A stretch of DNA of 64,000 bases from Verticillium longisporum (taxonomy: Eukaryota; Ascomycota; Sordariomycetes; Glomerellales; Plectosphaerellaceae): assembly GCA_019188255.1 (NCBI GenBank), contig JAETXT010000004.1:4464001-4528000 (forward strand). The letters are read 5' to 3'. A model generated the notes under the pieces. It made no database searches, had not been told where the DNA came from, and saw only the letters and a list, made by a program, of their open reading frames with translations. This document shows, in pieces, positions 1-12,185 of the stretch. The first letter of the stretch is position 1. Every line of letters begins with the position of its first letter. The translations under genes were made by a program, and so were the position numbers.

Positions 1-391
1 AGATTTAGTAAATAGCTATTATTTTAAAATAGTTTATTATAGGTTTTTAATATATTTATAAAAGGATTTTCTAATTATTATTTCCTTTTTTTCTTCTTTT
101 TTAATAATAATAATAATAATAATAATATTCTTCCCCTCTTTAATACTATTTTTATATCTTTTATAATAATCTCTTAACGATTAGCTATTATATAATTATT
201 AATTAAATATAATTCTTAGATTAATTCTAGTTTTCTAATTCTTTAATAAGAATAATTTATAAATCTATTAATATCTATTTATTAATTATTTATTAATTAA
301 AAATAATAATATTATTATTTAAATAATTTCCTATTTATAAATTATTTTTAACGTTTCCTTTATAATTTAATAGCTAATTAGCTATAAAGTA

Positions 392-1250
392 ATAGCTCCT
401 CTTCCTCTTAACCTTTATTAGGAGCTTAGATAGGTATACTCTATTAGAAACCTATTATACCTCTATTATTATAATTATATATATAAATAGTTTAATCCTA
501 TTATAAATAGGGAATACATTTATTATAAGGAGGATATTAATAAATAAACTATTATCTAGCTATTAATTATTAGCTAATCGTTTATATAATTAGTTCTATT
601 AAATACTCCTATTATAGAGTAGCCTAAGGAGGTAAGCTATACCTCGTTATAAATTACCCCCTTTTTATTTCCTTATTATCTAATAGCTAATCCCCTATAA
701 ATACTTATTAAGTATTAGGCTATTATATATACTTTTAAATTAGCTATTAAAGCTATAGCTAAGAATAGCTATATTAATATCTTTAAAGTAAATAGTACCT
801 CTTAACTAAATACTTATTATCTAAGTATTAATAGATTTCTTTTAATTAATTTTAATATAGCTAAGACTATTAGCTAGAAGGCCCTCTAAAAGGGCAAAAA
901 CGATAAAGCGCTAAGTACTAAGAAGTAGGCTATTATTAATTAATAGGAGGCTAATAAGTATTCTATTTACTACCTCGCTATTATTAATCGCCTCGCTTAG
1001 GCCGCTAAGCATTCTACTATTACTATTAAAGTCTCTATTATTACCCTATAATAGATTATTAGCTCTCTCGCTAAACTAGTTACTATTTAGTCTAAGATCT
1101 AGGAAAATTATACTTTAATTATAAATTATTTATTAATTATTTATTATTTATTTATTAATCGTTTATTAGAATTATAATATTTTTATTAATATTATTAATA
1201 ATAAGGAGGATAATACGAATTAGGAAAGTAATAGCGAAGTCGTAGCTTAA
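392..1250 (+). pseudogene. RIP-killed copy of the antisense gene of the Gypsy element
   Basis: This segment aligns with the five-exon gene at 19396-20253. The start codon has become ATA (392-394) by TpG to TpA change and the stop has become TAA (1248-1250). Exon and intron lengths agree to within one base overall. The antisense gene was therefore already part of the element before this older copy was mutated. Confidence 0.85.
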
Positions 1251-4200
1251 GAACTATTAATAATCCGCTAATACTCCTTTAGTATTTAGTTTTTTCTTTT
1301 ATTTTCTTTTTTTTTTTCTTTTTTATTATTCTCCTTTAAGAATAGAGCTAAGAGCTAGACTACCCCTTAAATACTAATTAGGTTATTATTAATCTATTAT
1401 TAATCTTTCTTATAATTATTTATATATTTTAATAAAATCGTCTATTATATTTCGCTATAATTCCTATAAATTCTCGCTTTCTAAATATCCTTCTTATTTA
1501 ATAAAGTATTACTAATTATATAATAATCCCCTATAATTAATTATTCTCTTAACTATATATATATCTTCTATTCCTATAGCTAATAGTATTTTATTAATTT
1601 ATAGCTAAAGTAGTAATTAGTTTTCTCTACCTTTCTAATTTTCTAAATATAATATATAAAATATATTATATACTTTATAATTAAAGGGTAGCTATAGCCT
1701 ATATACTAGACTATAGCTATCTATTTTCTTAGTAATTCTAAATAATCTAAAGTATTTATTAGATAGCTTCTTATTAAATCTCTACTATTTAATCGTTCTT
1801 ATAGAAAGGAGAATTAAGTCTTTTACTTTATATTCTTTCCGAATTCTTCTTTAATTATAATAATAGGCCTAGTATCTACTATTAGTCTCTAAGAGTCTAT
1901 AGATTATCTTTCTCTTAGTTATCTACTAGGCTACTTATAGTTCTATTATCTCTAAGTTCCTTTATTATTATATAGCTTAGTTTAGGTCCTTTAGTCCGGC
2001 TAGGTTATATCTTATTAATACTTCTATTAATAATTACTAGATTATTATATAGAATAATATATTATATATAAATTCTATTATAAGGAGTAGGGAAATCTAG
2101 TCTATTTATTCGTAATTATAGAATACTCTAAGGTAATATTCTAGGTTCTAATTCTATTATTTTATTTAGCTATTAATCTATAAATAGAAGGCTATTAAGA
2201 GTTATCTCTTTATTCCTATTACTTTATATAAAATCGTTTAAAACTTATTAGTAAATAGTAACCCTTTATCCGAGATTATACCTTTAAGAGGCTATATCTC
2301 TTAAATATATAATCCTATAATATAATTATTAGATTAGCTATTATAAATCTATTATTAATTAATATATATATAATATACTTTATAAAGCGATCTACGATAA
2401 TTAATATAGTATTTTATTTATTAATTTTAAGGAGTCCTATAATAAAGTCTATAAATATTTCCTTAAAGGGACTATTAAATAATAGTAAGCTATTTAATTA
2501 ATTATATAATTTATAATATTAGGGTTTTATTATTTAATATATTAAGTATATAGGGATATATTCTTTAATATTTTTAATTAAATTATTCTAGAAATATATA
2601 TTTTTAAACTAAATAATAATCTTCTTAACTCCTTAATGCCCTATTATTAGGCTATTATAGGCTTATTATAGGATTTCGTTTCTAAGGGCCTTATTTTATA
2701 GAATAAAGATCTTATTCTTAAAAGTTAATAAGCTATTTACTTCTATTTATTAATTAAATAGCCTTTATTCCTTTCTTACCCTATAGAAGGTATTATTTCC
2801 CTAAGCTTCTAGGATAGCTTCTTTAATAGATCTATTATCTAGTTATTAATCTATTATAATAATAGCTTTAATAATATTAAGGAATCGTTTTATCTACGAT
2901 AATAGGTAATATACCCTCGCCTACTCCTATTCTCCTTAACTTAGCTTATAGTCGGGCCTCCTAGAGAGGCTATCTACTAGGTTCCTATTACCTACTTAGT
3001 ATTTAATAGTAAAGTCGAACTCTAATAATACTTATAACTATCTTCCCTATCGTCCTAAGATCTTTAGCTTTTCTATAAAATATTTATAATTAAAGTAATT
3101 AATTAGGACCTTAATTATTAATTTATTATAGATAAAGTATTATCTTTATATCTTAAAAGATTCTATAATCGCTATTATTTCTATTTCTAATATATTATAT
3201 TATAGCTTTATACTTTTAAGCTTTTTTAAAAAGTATATAATTAATTTCTAATAACTATTCTCTAATTAAGATAGGATTACTCTAATTACGAAGTTTAATA
3301 TATTAAGCTTAATTCTCGTTTTTAATCTATTATTAAAGTATTAAAGGATAAAAGCTTTTATAAATATAAACTTTAGTTTTTAGAAAGCTATTAAATTAAT
3401 AGTATTTAGCTAGAAGTTTATTATTAATTATTTAATATTTTTATTAATTAAGGGGGCTATAATTTTCGAGTAATTCTTAATAAAATGCTTATAAAAGCCT
3501 ATAAACCTAAGGAATCCTTAGAAGTCTTTTAAAGATTAGGGGGTTAGCTAATCCTTTATTATAATAATTCATTCTTCTATAATATATATATTTATAAAGG
3601 AGATTATAAACCCTAGAAACTCTATTATTATTATATTAAAGTTATATTTTTCTAGATTTATATAGAAGTTCTATTCTCGAAGTCTTCTAAATATTATTTT
3701 AATATTCTATTAATATTCTTTTAATATTATTAAATATATTAAAATATTATTTATATAAATAATATATATTATATCTATAAAGCTAGCTAATACTTTATTA
3801 ATATATACTTAGAAAGTAATTAATATATTTATAAAGCTAAATAATATAATAAAGTATTCGAAATAGCTATATTTTATTCTAAATATTATTTTCTATTTAT
3901 CCTTTATTTTAATATATAATTAATAATAAATATCTTTTAAATCTAATTTCGTAAATAACTTAGCTATTATTAATTAATCGAATAGCTTATAGATAAATAA
4001 AAAAATAATATAATCTTTCTTTATAATCTTATTAAGTCCCCTATAATTAATATATATCCTAAGCTTATTACCCTTCTTTAAAATAAATAATATAAAAGTA
4101 TTAATAGGGCTAATAGAATATCTAATTTATCCCTTTTTTAATAAATTATTTATATATTCCTTTAATATTTCTAATTCCTTTTCTATTAGAATATAGATAA

Positions 4201-6156
4201 GTCCGAAAAATAGTTTCTTTCTATCCTCGAATTCTATTAAATAATCCTATTAATAATATTATAATAGGGTTATTATTTATTTAATATTAAATATATCCTT
4301 AAATTTATAATATTCCGCTAAGATTATAGTAAATAGCTTATTTCTCTTATTATACTCCTATAAAGATATTATAAAAGGAGCTTATATATTCTATAATATA
4401 ATTAAAGCTATTATTAAAGATTAATAGATTATATTCCTAATTTATTTTCTTATTAATATAATTCTAATATTTTATTTCCTAATAGAATATTTCTAATAGC
4501 CTTATAATTAATCGTTTATCGGCTATATTTAAGCTAGCTAGGGTCTTCTTAAGATAATATTATATTTATTTATAATATTATCTACTATTATATACTTTAT
4601 TATTATTATATACTTTATTTTAGGGTTATTTATTATTTAATTAATAATCTTCTTTTTATTATAAATATTTATCTCTCTATTTTAGAATACCCTATTTAGC
4701 TTACCCTACTTTTCCCCTAGCTATTCTCTAGCTTCCCTTAAGAGGTCGCTATTAATAATATTAATATTAGCTCCTCTATTTAATATTACCTCTCTTTTAA
4801 CCTAATTATTACTAATATATAATTTAATAATTACTTTATACTATTTTAGTTTTAAGAATAATAGTTCTTCTTATTAAAGGTCTTTTATTATTCTTCCTTT
4901 AAATAGTTTATAATTTACTATTAAATACTATTTATATAATTTATATATATAGCTTTATTTTCTATAATTTATATATAATACCTCTAGATAGCTATTAATA
5001 TAATATCTATATTTATTATAATTATAGTATTTAATATTATCTAAGGCTTTAAGCCTTCTTCTATCTATTTATTATTATTCTATTATTAATTTATAAAATA
5101 TAATAGATTAATTTAATTAATTATTTAGTTTTTAATCGTCTCTTCTTTATAGTTATTTATTAATTATTCTTTTATAAATCTTATTTTAAGTCTATTATAG
5201 ATTATCTTAGCTTCTCTCCTTATTATCCTAGTATTATTTTAGGCTTCTCTTAATCTATAATAGGGTCTCTACCCTCTTAGTTATTCTATTTAGCTCTATT
5301 CTTATATAGGGAATTCCCTAAGCTATAATCTATTATATAAGATCTAGATTAAATTTTATAAATAAAAGTATTATTTTATAGATCTATAATAGGGGTTTAA
5401 ATAGCTCTATTTCTAAGCTATTATAAATATCTATAAAGTCTTAATATTTCTAATTAAAAGCTTAAAATTATTAATCCTATTTATATAATTTAATAATTAT
5501 CTAGAATATTTAAATATTATTATCGTCTATATTACCTTTTAGCTAAGCCTTTATTACTCTTTAAATAACTTCGTAGATAGATCTATATTCTATTTATATA
5601 TATAATATCTATCTCTATTATAAAATATTAATAAAGTAATTATTTATATATATAATTTTATCGATATTTCTATAGAAATTCTTCTTATTAAGCTAGAATT
5701 ATATATTAAAGCTAAATAAGAAAGTATTAAGTTCTAATTAAAACGTCCCTTTATATTAAATAATTAATAATTATATCTTTATAAAAGGTATACTTTATAG
5801 TTCTTTATAGAATATTACCCTAAATATTAATATTAATCTATTAATTATTCTTAATAATAGGCTTATTAGGTCTCCCCTTTAGAGTATAATTAATTCTTTA
5901 TATTTCCTTTTCCTTATAAATTTACGCTATTCTTCCTCTAATTATTAATCTAATTCCTTATTTATAATTAATAGTAAATTATCGAATATATTATTCTTAA
6001 TATCTTATCCTTATTCTATATTAAGCTTTAATTATATTAATTCTTTAATATTCTCTATCTATTATCCTATAATAGCTTATCTTCTAGTATTCTATATATC
6101 TCTAATCGATATATTATCCTAATAATCGTTACTCCTTAGGGGTAGATCGATTATTA

Positions 6157-6370
6157 TATTAAGGAGTCTTATATAATAAATAAAGGGATTAACTATTAAT
6201 CTCTCAAGGGTCTCTAGGAAGATAGAATAATCGATACCCTTCTCTAAATCTTAATCTATTAACCTTTCTTATAATTATTCCCTTATTACGCTTAGTCCTC
6301 TCTTCTTAATTCCTACGATCAAATAATAGGCGATCCCCTATCGGTCTTATACCTCCCTTAGGTCCTGATA
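6157..6370 (-). repeat. LTR of the RIP-degraded Gypsy element (214 bp)
   Basis: It is the same length and order as the 214-bp LTRs at 18255-18468 and 25139-25352. The terminal TG...CA has been changed to TA...TA by RIP. Unique, non-RIPped sequence starts immediately after it. Confidence 0.9.
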
Positions 6371-6622
6371 GTTCTAGGCTTATCCCGGTGGCCTTCGTGG
6401 AGTCTAGCGTGAATTCTCTGCACTTAGATGATTATGTTATCGAAATCAAACTGCAAGCCTATAAGGCTCTTTCCGAAGATATGCTTGACAGACCCCTCTC
6501 AAAGTCTCTTCCAGTCAAATTCAAAGTCCAGACTTCTTTAAAGCGAGGTATTCCCATGCTTCGGCAACAACGCAAGGGAAAACCTGCAACTAACTACTCG
6601 CCCTTGACTTGGTTTCCTCTCT

Positions 6623-8950
6623 TCAGGCTATACAGATGGTCTCGAGGATACAGACCCCCTCTGCATCTATACTCGTATTCTGACTTCCGAGAAAGAAGAT
6701 AGATCTGGATTCCATTGCCAATTCATCATTCTGCAGCCTTTCCACGAGCACCCTTTCGATTTGTCGAAATCTCTTCATGTTCCCAACACAAGGCAATCGC
6801 TCCGCGGCAGCCCCTGTAATCCACTGGCCTGGTTTCAGAAATGTTGTCGCGCTATCACTGACGTAGATAGTGTTGAATTCATGTTTCTCAGGCGATCTCG
6901 GCCACGATTCCACGCAGTACACTCGTAGGAATGCGTTTTCATAGTCTGGCAGGCTCCCTGCTCCGTGGCTGCCCCTGATCCAGATATTGAAGACGCTCCC
7001 ACTCTGGGAATTGGAGCCTTGAAGAGTACTGTTCAACAAATCAATCACCAAATACGATCCAACGAGGCCCTGGGCTGTACACCGGGCCTGAGGCCCATCG
7101 TACGCTGTGTCCAAAGTTGTCGGCGAAGGTGACATCAACGTGTGTGGAGCCCATCGAAACCCATCCAGCGATAACTTTGGACAGCAAAGAAAGGGGGCAT
7201 CGCAAGGAATGTTGCCGAGCAGTAGCCAGAATCGTGCCGTTCGCTGCTCGCCTTCGATATCCAGCAATTGTGCGGTATCAAGATTAAGCATGCCGGATAC
7301 AGATATAAACTCCTCCCCAACGACGTTTGTTAGTCTGTGTCTGAAAGCTCTGGAAACATGCCCCATGTTTATCCTTGGACTAGCACGTAGACGAAAAATC
7401 TGCGCCGCGAGGCTCTGCCACACGATACTGACTGTACTTCGCATGGAAGACTTGGTGGTGACGCTGTAGGTATGGAGGCTGTCCTTTAGCACAAAGACTA
7501 AGTTTTTCGCGAGGACAGATTCTTCGTAAGTCCACATTCTCTGCATCCAGGCCGACAAGTACACATGAGCGTAGAGATACTCGGTAGAAGATTCCTTCGT
7601 ACACCTCAAGATGGTCTTGTCGATGGCCAATACATCATATGCGTTGAGGTACACGTCCCGAATTGCTACCAGTGCCTTGATGTAGATGTCGGCGCCAACG
7701 GCTTTCTTGCTGGGTATGCAAAGGGAATCGAGCCAGAACAACCCATCACCGGCGGGATCATACAACCTGCATAACTCGTCCAGTCTCTCAGCTTGGCAGC
7801 GGTTGAGGCCCGTTTCTGTGGCGCCGCCGAGACCGTCCGCCCAAACATGGGAGAATGCTATATACGTTCCCTCCACTGTCCGCGAAGCAGACTGGACAAC
7901 CAATTCGAGTGCGTGGTGACTCCTTCGGAGCGACATTACCGGCACCATGCCGCCCTGCAAAATGCTGGCGACCAATTCGAGGTCAGGTTTTAATTTATCG
8001 CAGTCTCGGCCCGGGCAACAGTGCGACTGGGTGTAGGTGCTCTCGTCGATGTTGCTTCGGGCACAGGCACTCTCGGAGCATTTCTCATGACCGACGGGAT
8101 CTTGTGCGAGCTGTGAGACATCGATCCAATCGATAGTTGACTGGCTGAGGGTGTCCTCGAGAAACCGCACCTGAAATTTACACCAGCCCAAGTCTAGCAA
8201 TCTCGCCTTCCTTTTTTCCGTTATGCTGCAGGGATATCGCCAACTGAGTGTGCCGATTGTCGGGCAGGACGGGAAACTTTTTATCCTTGTCATTTCGATG
8301 GCCTCCGCGAGTCGAACAATTGCCGGGACAACTTCCCCCAGCTGTTCCGTGAAGTTGGGGTAGTTGGCGTCCAAGTTCGATCTGAAGCTACTGTGCCCCA
8401 TAAGTTCGAATCTGGTTGTCCATTGATTAACAATGTGCGCTCGCGCCTGAATCTCGGCGCTCATCTCCGGTGGGGAACTCGCGCAAGTTCGCATACGAAA
8501 GACCGTGGCTTGTAGACAGAAGTGAAGGTTGCGTGTGTACAGATAGGTAAATCCATCCGTATGCTGCCTTGTGAGATATGAGGTTTTGATCTTCTTGCCT
8601 ACAAAGCTCTCAATATGGCCGAAGAAGAGCCATGATTGTAGGAACGATACAACGGCTTGGCCAATATCGCAACCAGGAATATCGGTGAAAGAGGGATGAG
8701 CATCCCTGAGAAGACCGCTCCAGATCTTGTGAGTAATAAACCCGGCGGCCTTCGGATAGTCGGAGAACTGGGTCAAAGGAATTTCATCGTGTTGAAAGCC
8801 AAGCCATGGCGTCCTTGGCTCTGCGAAGTCGGGATAGCCCACGGCAGGAAGGTCGGAATCCCAACATCCTGCCAGAATGGAGTTGATCGATGCTGATTTG
8901 GTCTCTTCTATGGAGTCAGCAAAATAGAATAGATGTTCCATTTTGCTCAA
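6623..8950 (-). CDS. HET-domain (heterokaryon incompatibility) protein
   Basis: A 775-aa intronless frame; the second methionine, three codons in, is an equally good start. Around residue 360 it has the HET opening motif YIAFSHVWADGLG, then FWLDSLCIPS, a VLAIDKT strand and QRMWTYEE near residue 470 (the family's R.WT.QE block). Known family: HET domains are TIR-like modules that trigger cell death when incompatible hyphae fuse. The roughly 350 residues before the HET domain match nothing I know; they include a Cys-rich stretch just upstream. The gene is divergent from the membrane-protein gene at 9304 across a 353-bp gap. It ends 252 bp from the RIPped element and shows no RIP leakage. The HET call is firm; the allorecognition partner is unknown. 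Confidence 0.85.
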   Translation of the reverse strand: MSKMEHLFYFADSIEETKSASINSILAGCWDSDLPAVGYPDFAEPRTPWLGFQHDEIPLTQFSDYPKAAGFITHKIWSGLLRDAHPSFTDIPGCDIGQAVVSFLQSWLFFGHIESFVGKKIKTSYLTRQHTDGFTYLYTRNLHFCLQATVFRMRTCASSPPEMSAEIQARAHIVNQWTTRFELMGHSSFRSNLDANYPNFTEQLGEVVPAIVRLAEAIEMTRIKSFPSCPTIGTLSWRYPCSITEKRKARLLDLGWCKFQVRFLEDTLSQSTIDWIDVSQLAQDPVGHEKCSESACARSNIDESTYTQSHCCPGRDCDKLKPDLELVASILQGGMVPVMSLRRSHHALELVVQSASRTVEGTYIAFSHVWADGLGGATETGLNRCQAERLDELCRLYDPAGDGLFWLDSLCIPSKKAVGADIYIKALVAIRDVYLNAYDVLAIDKTILRCTKESSTEYLYAHVYLSAWMQRMWTYEESVLAKNLVFVLKDSLHTYSVTTKSSMRSTVSIVWQSLAAQIFRLRASPRINMGHVSRAFRHRLTNVVGEEFISVSGMLNLDTAQLLDIEGEQRTARFWLLLGNIPCDAPFLCCPKLSLDGFRWAPHTLMSPSPTTLDTAYDGPQARCTAQGLVGSYLVIDLLNSTLQGSNSQSGSVFNIWIRGSHGAGSLPDYENAFLRVYCVESWPRSPEKHEFNTIYVSDSATTFLKPGQWITGAAAERLPCVGNMKRFRQIERVLVERLQNDELAMESRSIFFLGSQNTSIDAEGVCILETICIA

Positions 8951-9303
8951 AGGTAGGCGCTAGTAGGGCACTGCTCATCGGTGCCCAAGACGGTTGGAAG
9001 GCGGTTGAGGGTGGTCAGAGCTGTCCGCCCAAGCCCGGAGTGCAACAGAGCAGCCTTGTATACAAATACCGTAGCCTATTTCGGTATTCATTGGTACACG
9101 TGTCAGCGGACGGGGAGGAGAGAAGCCCAAGACACTGCATGAGACCCATGCAAGGTTACACAAGCAGCCCTGACATTTTGAGACCGTTTAACATTAGGTA
9201 CTAGCCGGCTACAGATACAAATTCCATTCGATTCTGCAACAAGGCGTCCTTGTTTGCTGACTCTGTGCCTTCTCTTCTACACGCCTCAGTATTCGTCTTG
9301 CCC
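8951..9303. promoter_or_regulatory. Shared upstream region of the HET and membrane-protein genes
   Basis: 353 bp lie between two divergent start codons, so both promoters must be here. I see no clear TATA box. The short frames crossing it look like chance. Confidence 0.5.
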
Positions 9304-10666
9304 ATGGCTCCCGCGTTCATTGAACTCTTGTTGCAGGCCCGCAACCCTGAGAGTCTCCCGTCGAATTCCGCTGAGGCTCTACGACAGCAATGGAGGCAGC
9401 CATCTGATGTATTGTCGGTATTGCTCCTACTCGGCGGCGAGGTCGTGAATAAGGCCTTGGGTCAGCTGGCAGGGGGCCGGTTGACCCCAGTGACCTTCTC
9501 TTTCGGTATGTTCATCCTTGAAGGGCCGAGAACAAGGCGCGGTCACTCTCTGACAGCCACAAAAAATAGGCTGGGCATCATATGCCATGACTACGCTTCT
9601 AGCTAGCGTTGGTGATGCCAAATTGATGCCGGGCGTGGCCGACGCCAGTTGCCTGGTCATCAACGCCAACACGGGTTATGTACGAAACAATGGCAGCTGG
9701 GTCATTGAACGGCTTGTCCGGGATTACGAAAGCTGGATGCATGTCTCAGTGAAGGAAAAACTAAATTCAATCCGTGAAGAACGCCAGCGTTACATGCAAA
9801 AGAAAGCAAAAGTCGGCACCGTGATCCCCAAGCCTTATCAGACGGGCTTGTGCATCGGGGTGTACGAGCCCAGCAAGCGTCGGGTGAGTGGTGAGCCGGC
9901 ACGAGACCTTCTATTTTGGAGCGGTGCTGTGGTCGCGATCATACAGATGATGATTGCTTCTTCTGTGCCGCTGTTAGGGCAAGGAGACTGGTTTGTGCTG
10001 TTAATCACAGCCTGCGGCACGATTCTGGCGTTGGCAACTGGAAGCCTACCGGAGTGGGCGTCGGAGAAGTGGGCTTGTCGGAGGGGCACCACCAGCGGCT
10101 TCATTCTTACGCGAGGTAATGGGGCTCAGCATGCTATTCTCATCATGGGAAATGGCAATGGTCTGAACTTGGAAGACCTTGCTGTCTCGCACCGCATGCA
10201 TCACCGGGAATCGGACACAGCGACCAAGATGTGGCTCGGCACTCTGTCAACGCTGTGGATCGTCCTCCTGATATCAGCAGCTGGTCTGACGAATGGTTCC
10301 ATTTACTTGTTGGCGGTAGGAGGCCTGGGTATGCTGCATAGTATCGTCGTTGTCGGGTGGAGGCGAGACCTCAAAGTGCTGGGGATCCATCTTGAGTTCC
10401 TGGACGTGGTAGGCGAGATGGCCACTATGGATGCGCTTCTTCGATGCGAGGCCAAGTTTCCGGGAGCAGGAAGGGCTCTTTTACCTATATTCTTCCCTGG
10501 CAAGTTGCTGCCGGAAGAGGTATTGAAATGGGAGGCTTTAGAGGCCGAGTCGCGTGGGCAGAACATAGCGGGACAGGGTGAAGCGATGGAGGAAAGCAGG
10601 GAAGAGAACGATCAAGTAGAATCATGGGCAGCCCAGGCTAGAAGCTACGAGAAAGTGGAAAAGTAG
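9304..10666 (+). CDS. Multi-pass membrane protein, two exons
   Basis: Exon 1 is 9304-9505, the intron 9506-9569 (GTATGT...AATAG, 64 nt), exon 2 9570-10666; the product is 432 aa. Splicing joins ...TPVTFSFG to WASYAMTTLL in frame. Exon 1 carries a hydrophobic block (DVLSVLLLLGG). Exon 2 has four hydrophobic segments: about residues 207-230 and 237-257, then two closer to the C terminus after a conserved-looking soluble loop. The C-terminal 45 residues are acidic and charged. It resembles a fungal family of uncharacterised membrane proteins that I know only as hypothetical. An upstream in-frame ATG at 9250 is possible; 9304 has the better context. No enzymatic motif is visible. Divergent pairing with a HET gene suggests, but does not show, a link. 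Confidence 0.75.
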
Positions 10667-10975
10667 AAGATATTTCTGCTTCAGTGTATATCAGCTCAAT
10701 TTAACTATCTGTTTTACCTCCAACTGCATTTCACCTCGGTACAATTCTCATCTCTCCCAGCCCGCCACCTATTCTTCCACAATACGCGATTAGCAGGAGC
10801 TCAATAAATGACGTGAGCGGCAAGTCGTACAGCACTTGCATCGTCTGTACATGATATGAATCGAGCAGCACTGGATTCGCACAGTGCCCGGCTTCAGAGT
10901 ACGGGAATCGCGCCCAATCGCTTCCGCACACCTCCCACCGAACCCTCATTAAACATCTCAAAGACGACGTCTGCC
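10667..10975. other. Intergenic, nothing recognised
   Basis: 309 bp between the membrane-protein gene and the 5S rRNA gene; no coding signal seen. Confidence 0.5.
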
Positions 10976-11094
10976 ACATACGACCATACCTACTGGAAAG
11001 CTCGGGATCCCGTCCGCTCTCCCATCGATAAACCAGTAAGGGCCGGATCAGTAGTTGGGTGGGTGACCACCAGCGAATACCTGGTGTTGTATGT
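10976..11094 (+). rRNA. 5S ribosomal RNA
   Basis: It starts with ACATACGACCATA, has the internal control block AGTAGTTGGGTGGGTGACC and ends GTTGTATGT, followed by a T run (11094-11098) that is the pol III terminator. Length is 119 nt. The terminal helix pairs (ACATAC with GTATGT), and the CTACTGG/CCAGTAAG arm is also complementary, so it looks functional, not decayed. Filamentous ascomycetes usually carry dispersed 5S genes, which fits a single copy here. Confidence 0.93.
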
Positions 11095-11098
11095 TTTT

Positions 11099-11535
11099 AG
11101 TTTCAATGACTTTGCATAGGTGGGCGACGGGAATTAATAGGGGCTTAGGGGTCCATAAGAGTACCCTCGTGATAGCTGGTGATATCCGTTTTGCCAGCTG
11201 CCATGGTGCTATGGAAGTGATTGGTGAATGATACTCTCCCTGCCTGCCCTACGCCTGGTAAGAGGAGGGGGGTTATTATATAAGCCAGTACTAGGCCGGG
11301 TTTTGGTATATAAGGAAGGGGTCTCCCGCCGCGATCTTGCCCTCAAAACCCCTTGCTTCCCTCATCAACCACTCTGCACCTTCCAATTGAGGGGCTGTCG
11401 GCGCGTCAGATTTGTGTCTACAGTGGGAGCGCGCCAGGCTTCTGTGCGAACGGTGCCAAGTCCAAGCCTCTGGTTCAACCCAAGCTTGCTGGGGATTGAC
11501 GCCCCCCAGGCCTGCAGCAGGAAGCCTCCCACTGA
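11099..11535. other. Non-coding stretch before the tRNA-like fragment
   Basis: No convincing gene. The overlapping 100-codon frames on both strands have no recognisable product. Confidence 0.4.
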
Positions 11536-11581
11536 GTCGTGAAATTTCCGAAGGTCCTGGGTTTGAATCCCAGACCGACCA
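11536..11581 (+). tRNA. 3' half of a tRNA-like sequence (no 5' half)
   Basis: The T arm is clear: stem CTGGG/CCCAG round a TTTGAAT loop, then an acceptor strand GACCGACC and an A. Upstream, CGTGAAATTTC looks like the 3' side of an anticodon loop and stem. No matching GGTCGGT acceptor strand or A box is visible within a few hundred bases upstream. The B box reads GGTTTGAATCC, one C to T change from consensus. It may be a tRNA fragment or the tail of a short retroposon. A T run follows at about 11600. Confidence 0.4.
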
Positions 11582-11647
11582 ACTTTTAGTTAGAACCTGT
11601 TTTTTTAGCGCCTGCTTGGTATGCATCACCTACCCCCCATTCCTATC

Positions 11648-12111
11648 TAGGCTTAGGAATACCCAGATGGGCATATCTAGGTATTATGGGGAGGTGGATA
11701 TTTGGGTTTTCTGGGTTGCCTAGAGAGAACCTATAGGTTGAAATAGGTAGCCTAAAAAACCTATAGAAATTTCTAGGTTCCTTCTAGGTGCCCATTTCAG
11801 CCTATAGGTTCTCTCTAGGTAGAAGCTAGGGTCTATAAATAGCCTATACTTAATCTTAATCCTTAAGATATCTAATTAATAGAGTATTAAGATAGGGTAT
11901 AAGCTATTCTATTATATATATAATAATATTACTATATTATAGGACCTAAAATAACCTAGACCCTATTACCTATTTAGGTTTAGTTCTAGGTAATCTATTT
12001 TAGCTTAAACCCTAAATAGGTAGTAGAGGACTAGGTTTTCTAGGCTTTGGGTTTTCACGCTGAGCTTCTAGGTACTTAATGGGTCAGAATCTTTAGGTAT
12101 TCCTAAGCCTA
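11648..12111. repeat. Possible MITE-like non-coding element with inverted repeats
   Basis: The outer ends are inverted: TAGGCTTAGGAATACCC at 11648 and its complement at 12094-12111. Nested inside is a 26-nt near-perfect inverted repeat (11719-11744 and 11794-11819) rich in CCTATAGGTT. The interior is AT-rich with many CTAGG/CCTA words and no reading frame. The outer match is only about 17 bp and I could not define a target duplication. Confidence 0.35.
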
Positions 12112-12185
12112 TTCCTATCTACCCCATCCATGTATCTTCTGCGTCAAGACTACGGCGAAAGTAGGCTTACATGTGAAGGTCAGCC

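Larger units (their letters stand above)
1..6370 (-). mobile_element. RIP-degraded Gypsy (chromovirus) LTR element, 5' part
   Basis: This AT-rich block aligns base for base with the un-RIPped element at 19005-25352; position 1 matches about 19005 and 6370 matches 25352. Differences are almost all C to T or G to A. CpA and TpG are nearly absent, with only a handful left in 6.3 kb, while several CpG and CpC sites survive. That is the signature of repeat-induced point mutation acting during the sexual cycle. Gag-pol runs on the minus strand as in the intact copy, but no reading frame survives. The element continues beyond the left edge of the window, so its 3' LTR is not seen. Its right edge against unique sequence is sharp. 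Confidence 0.95.
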
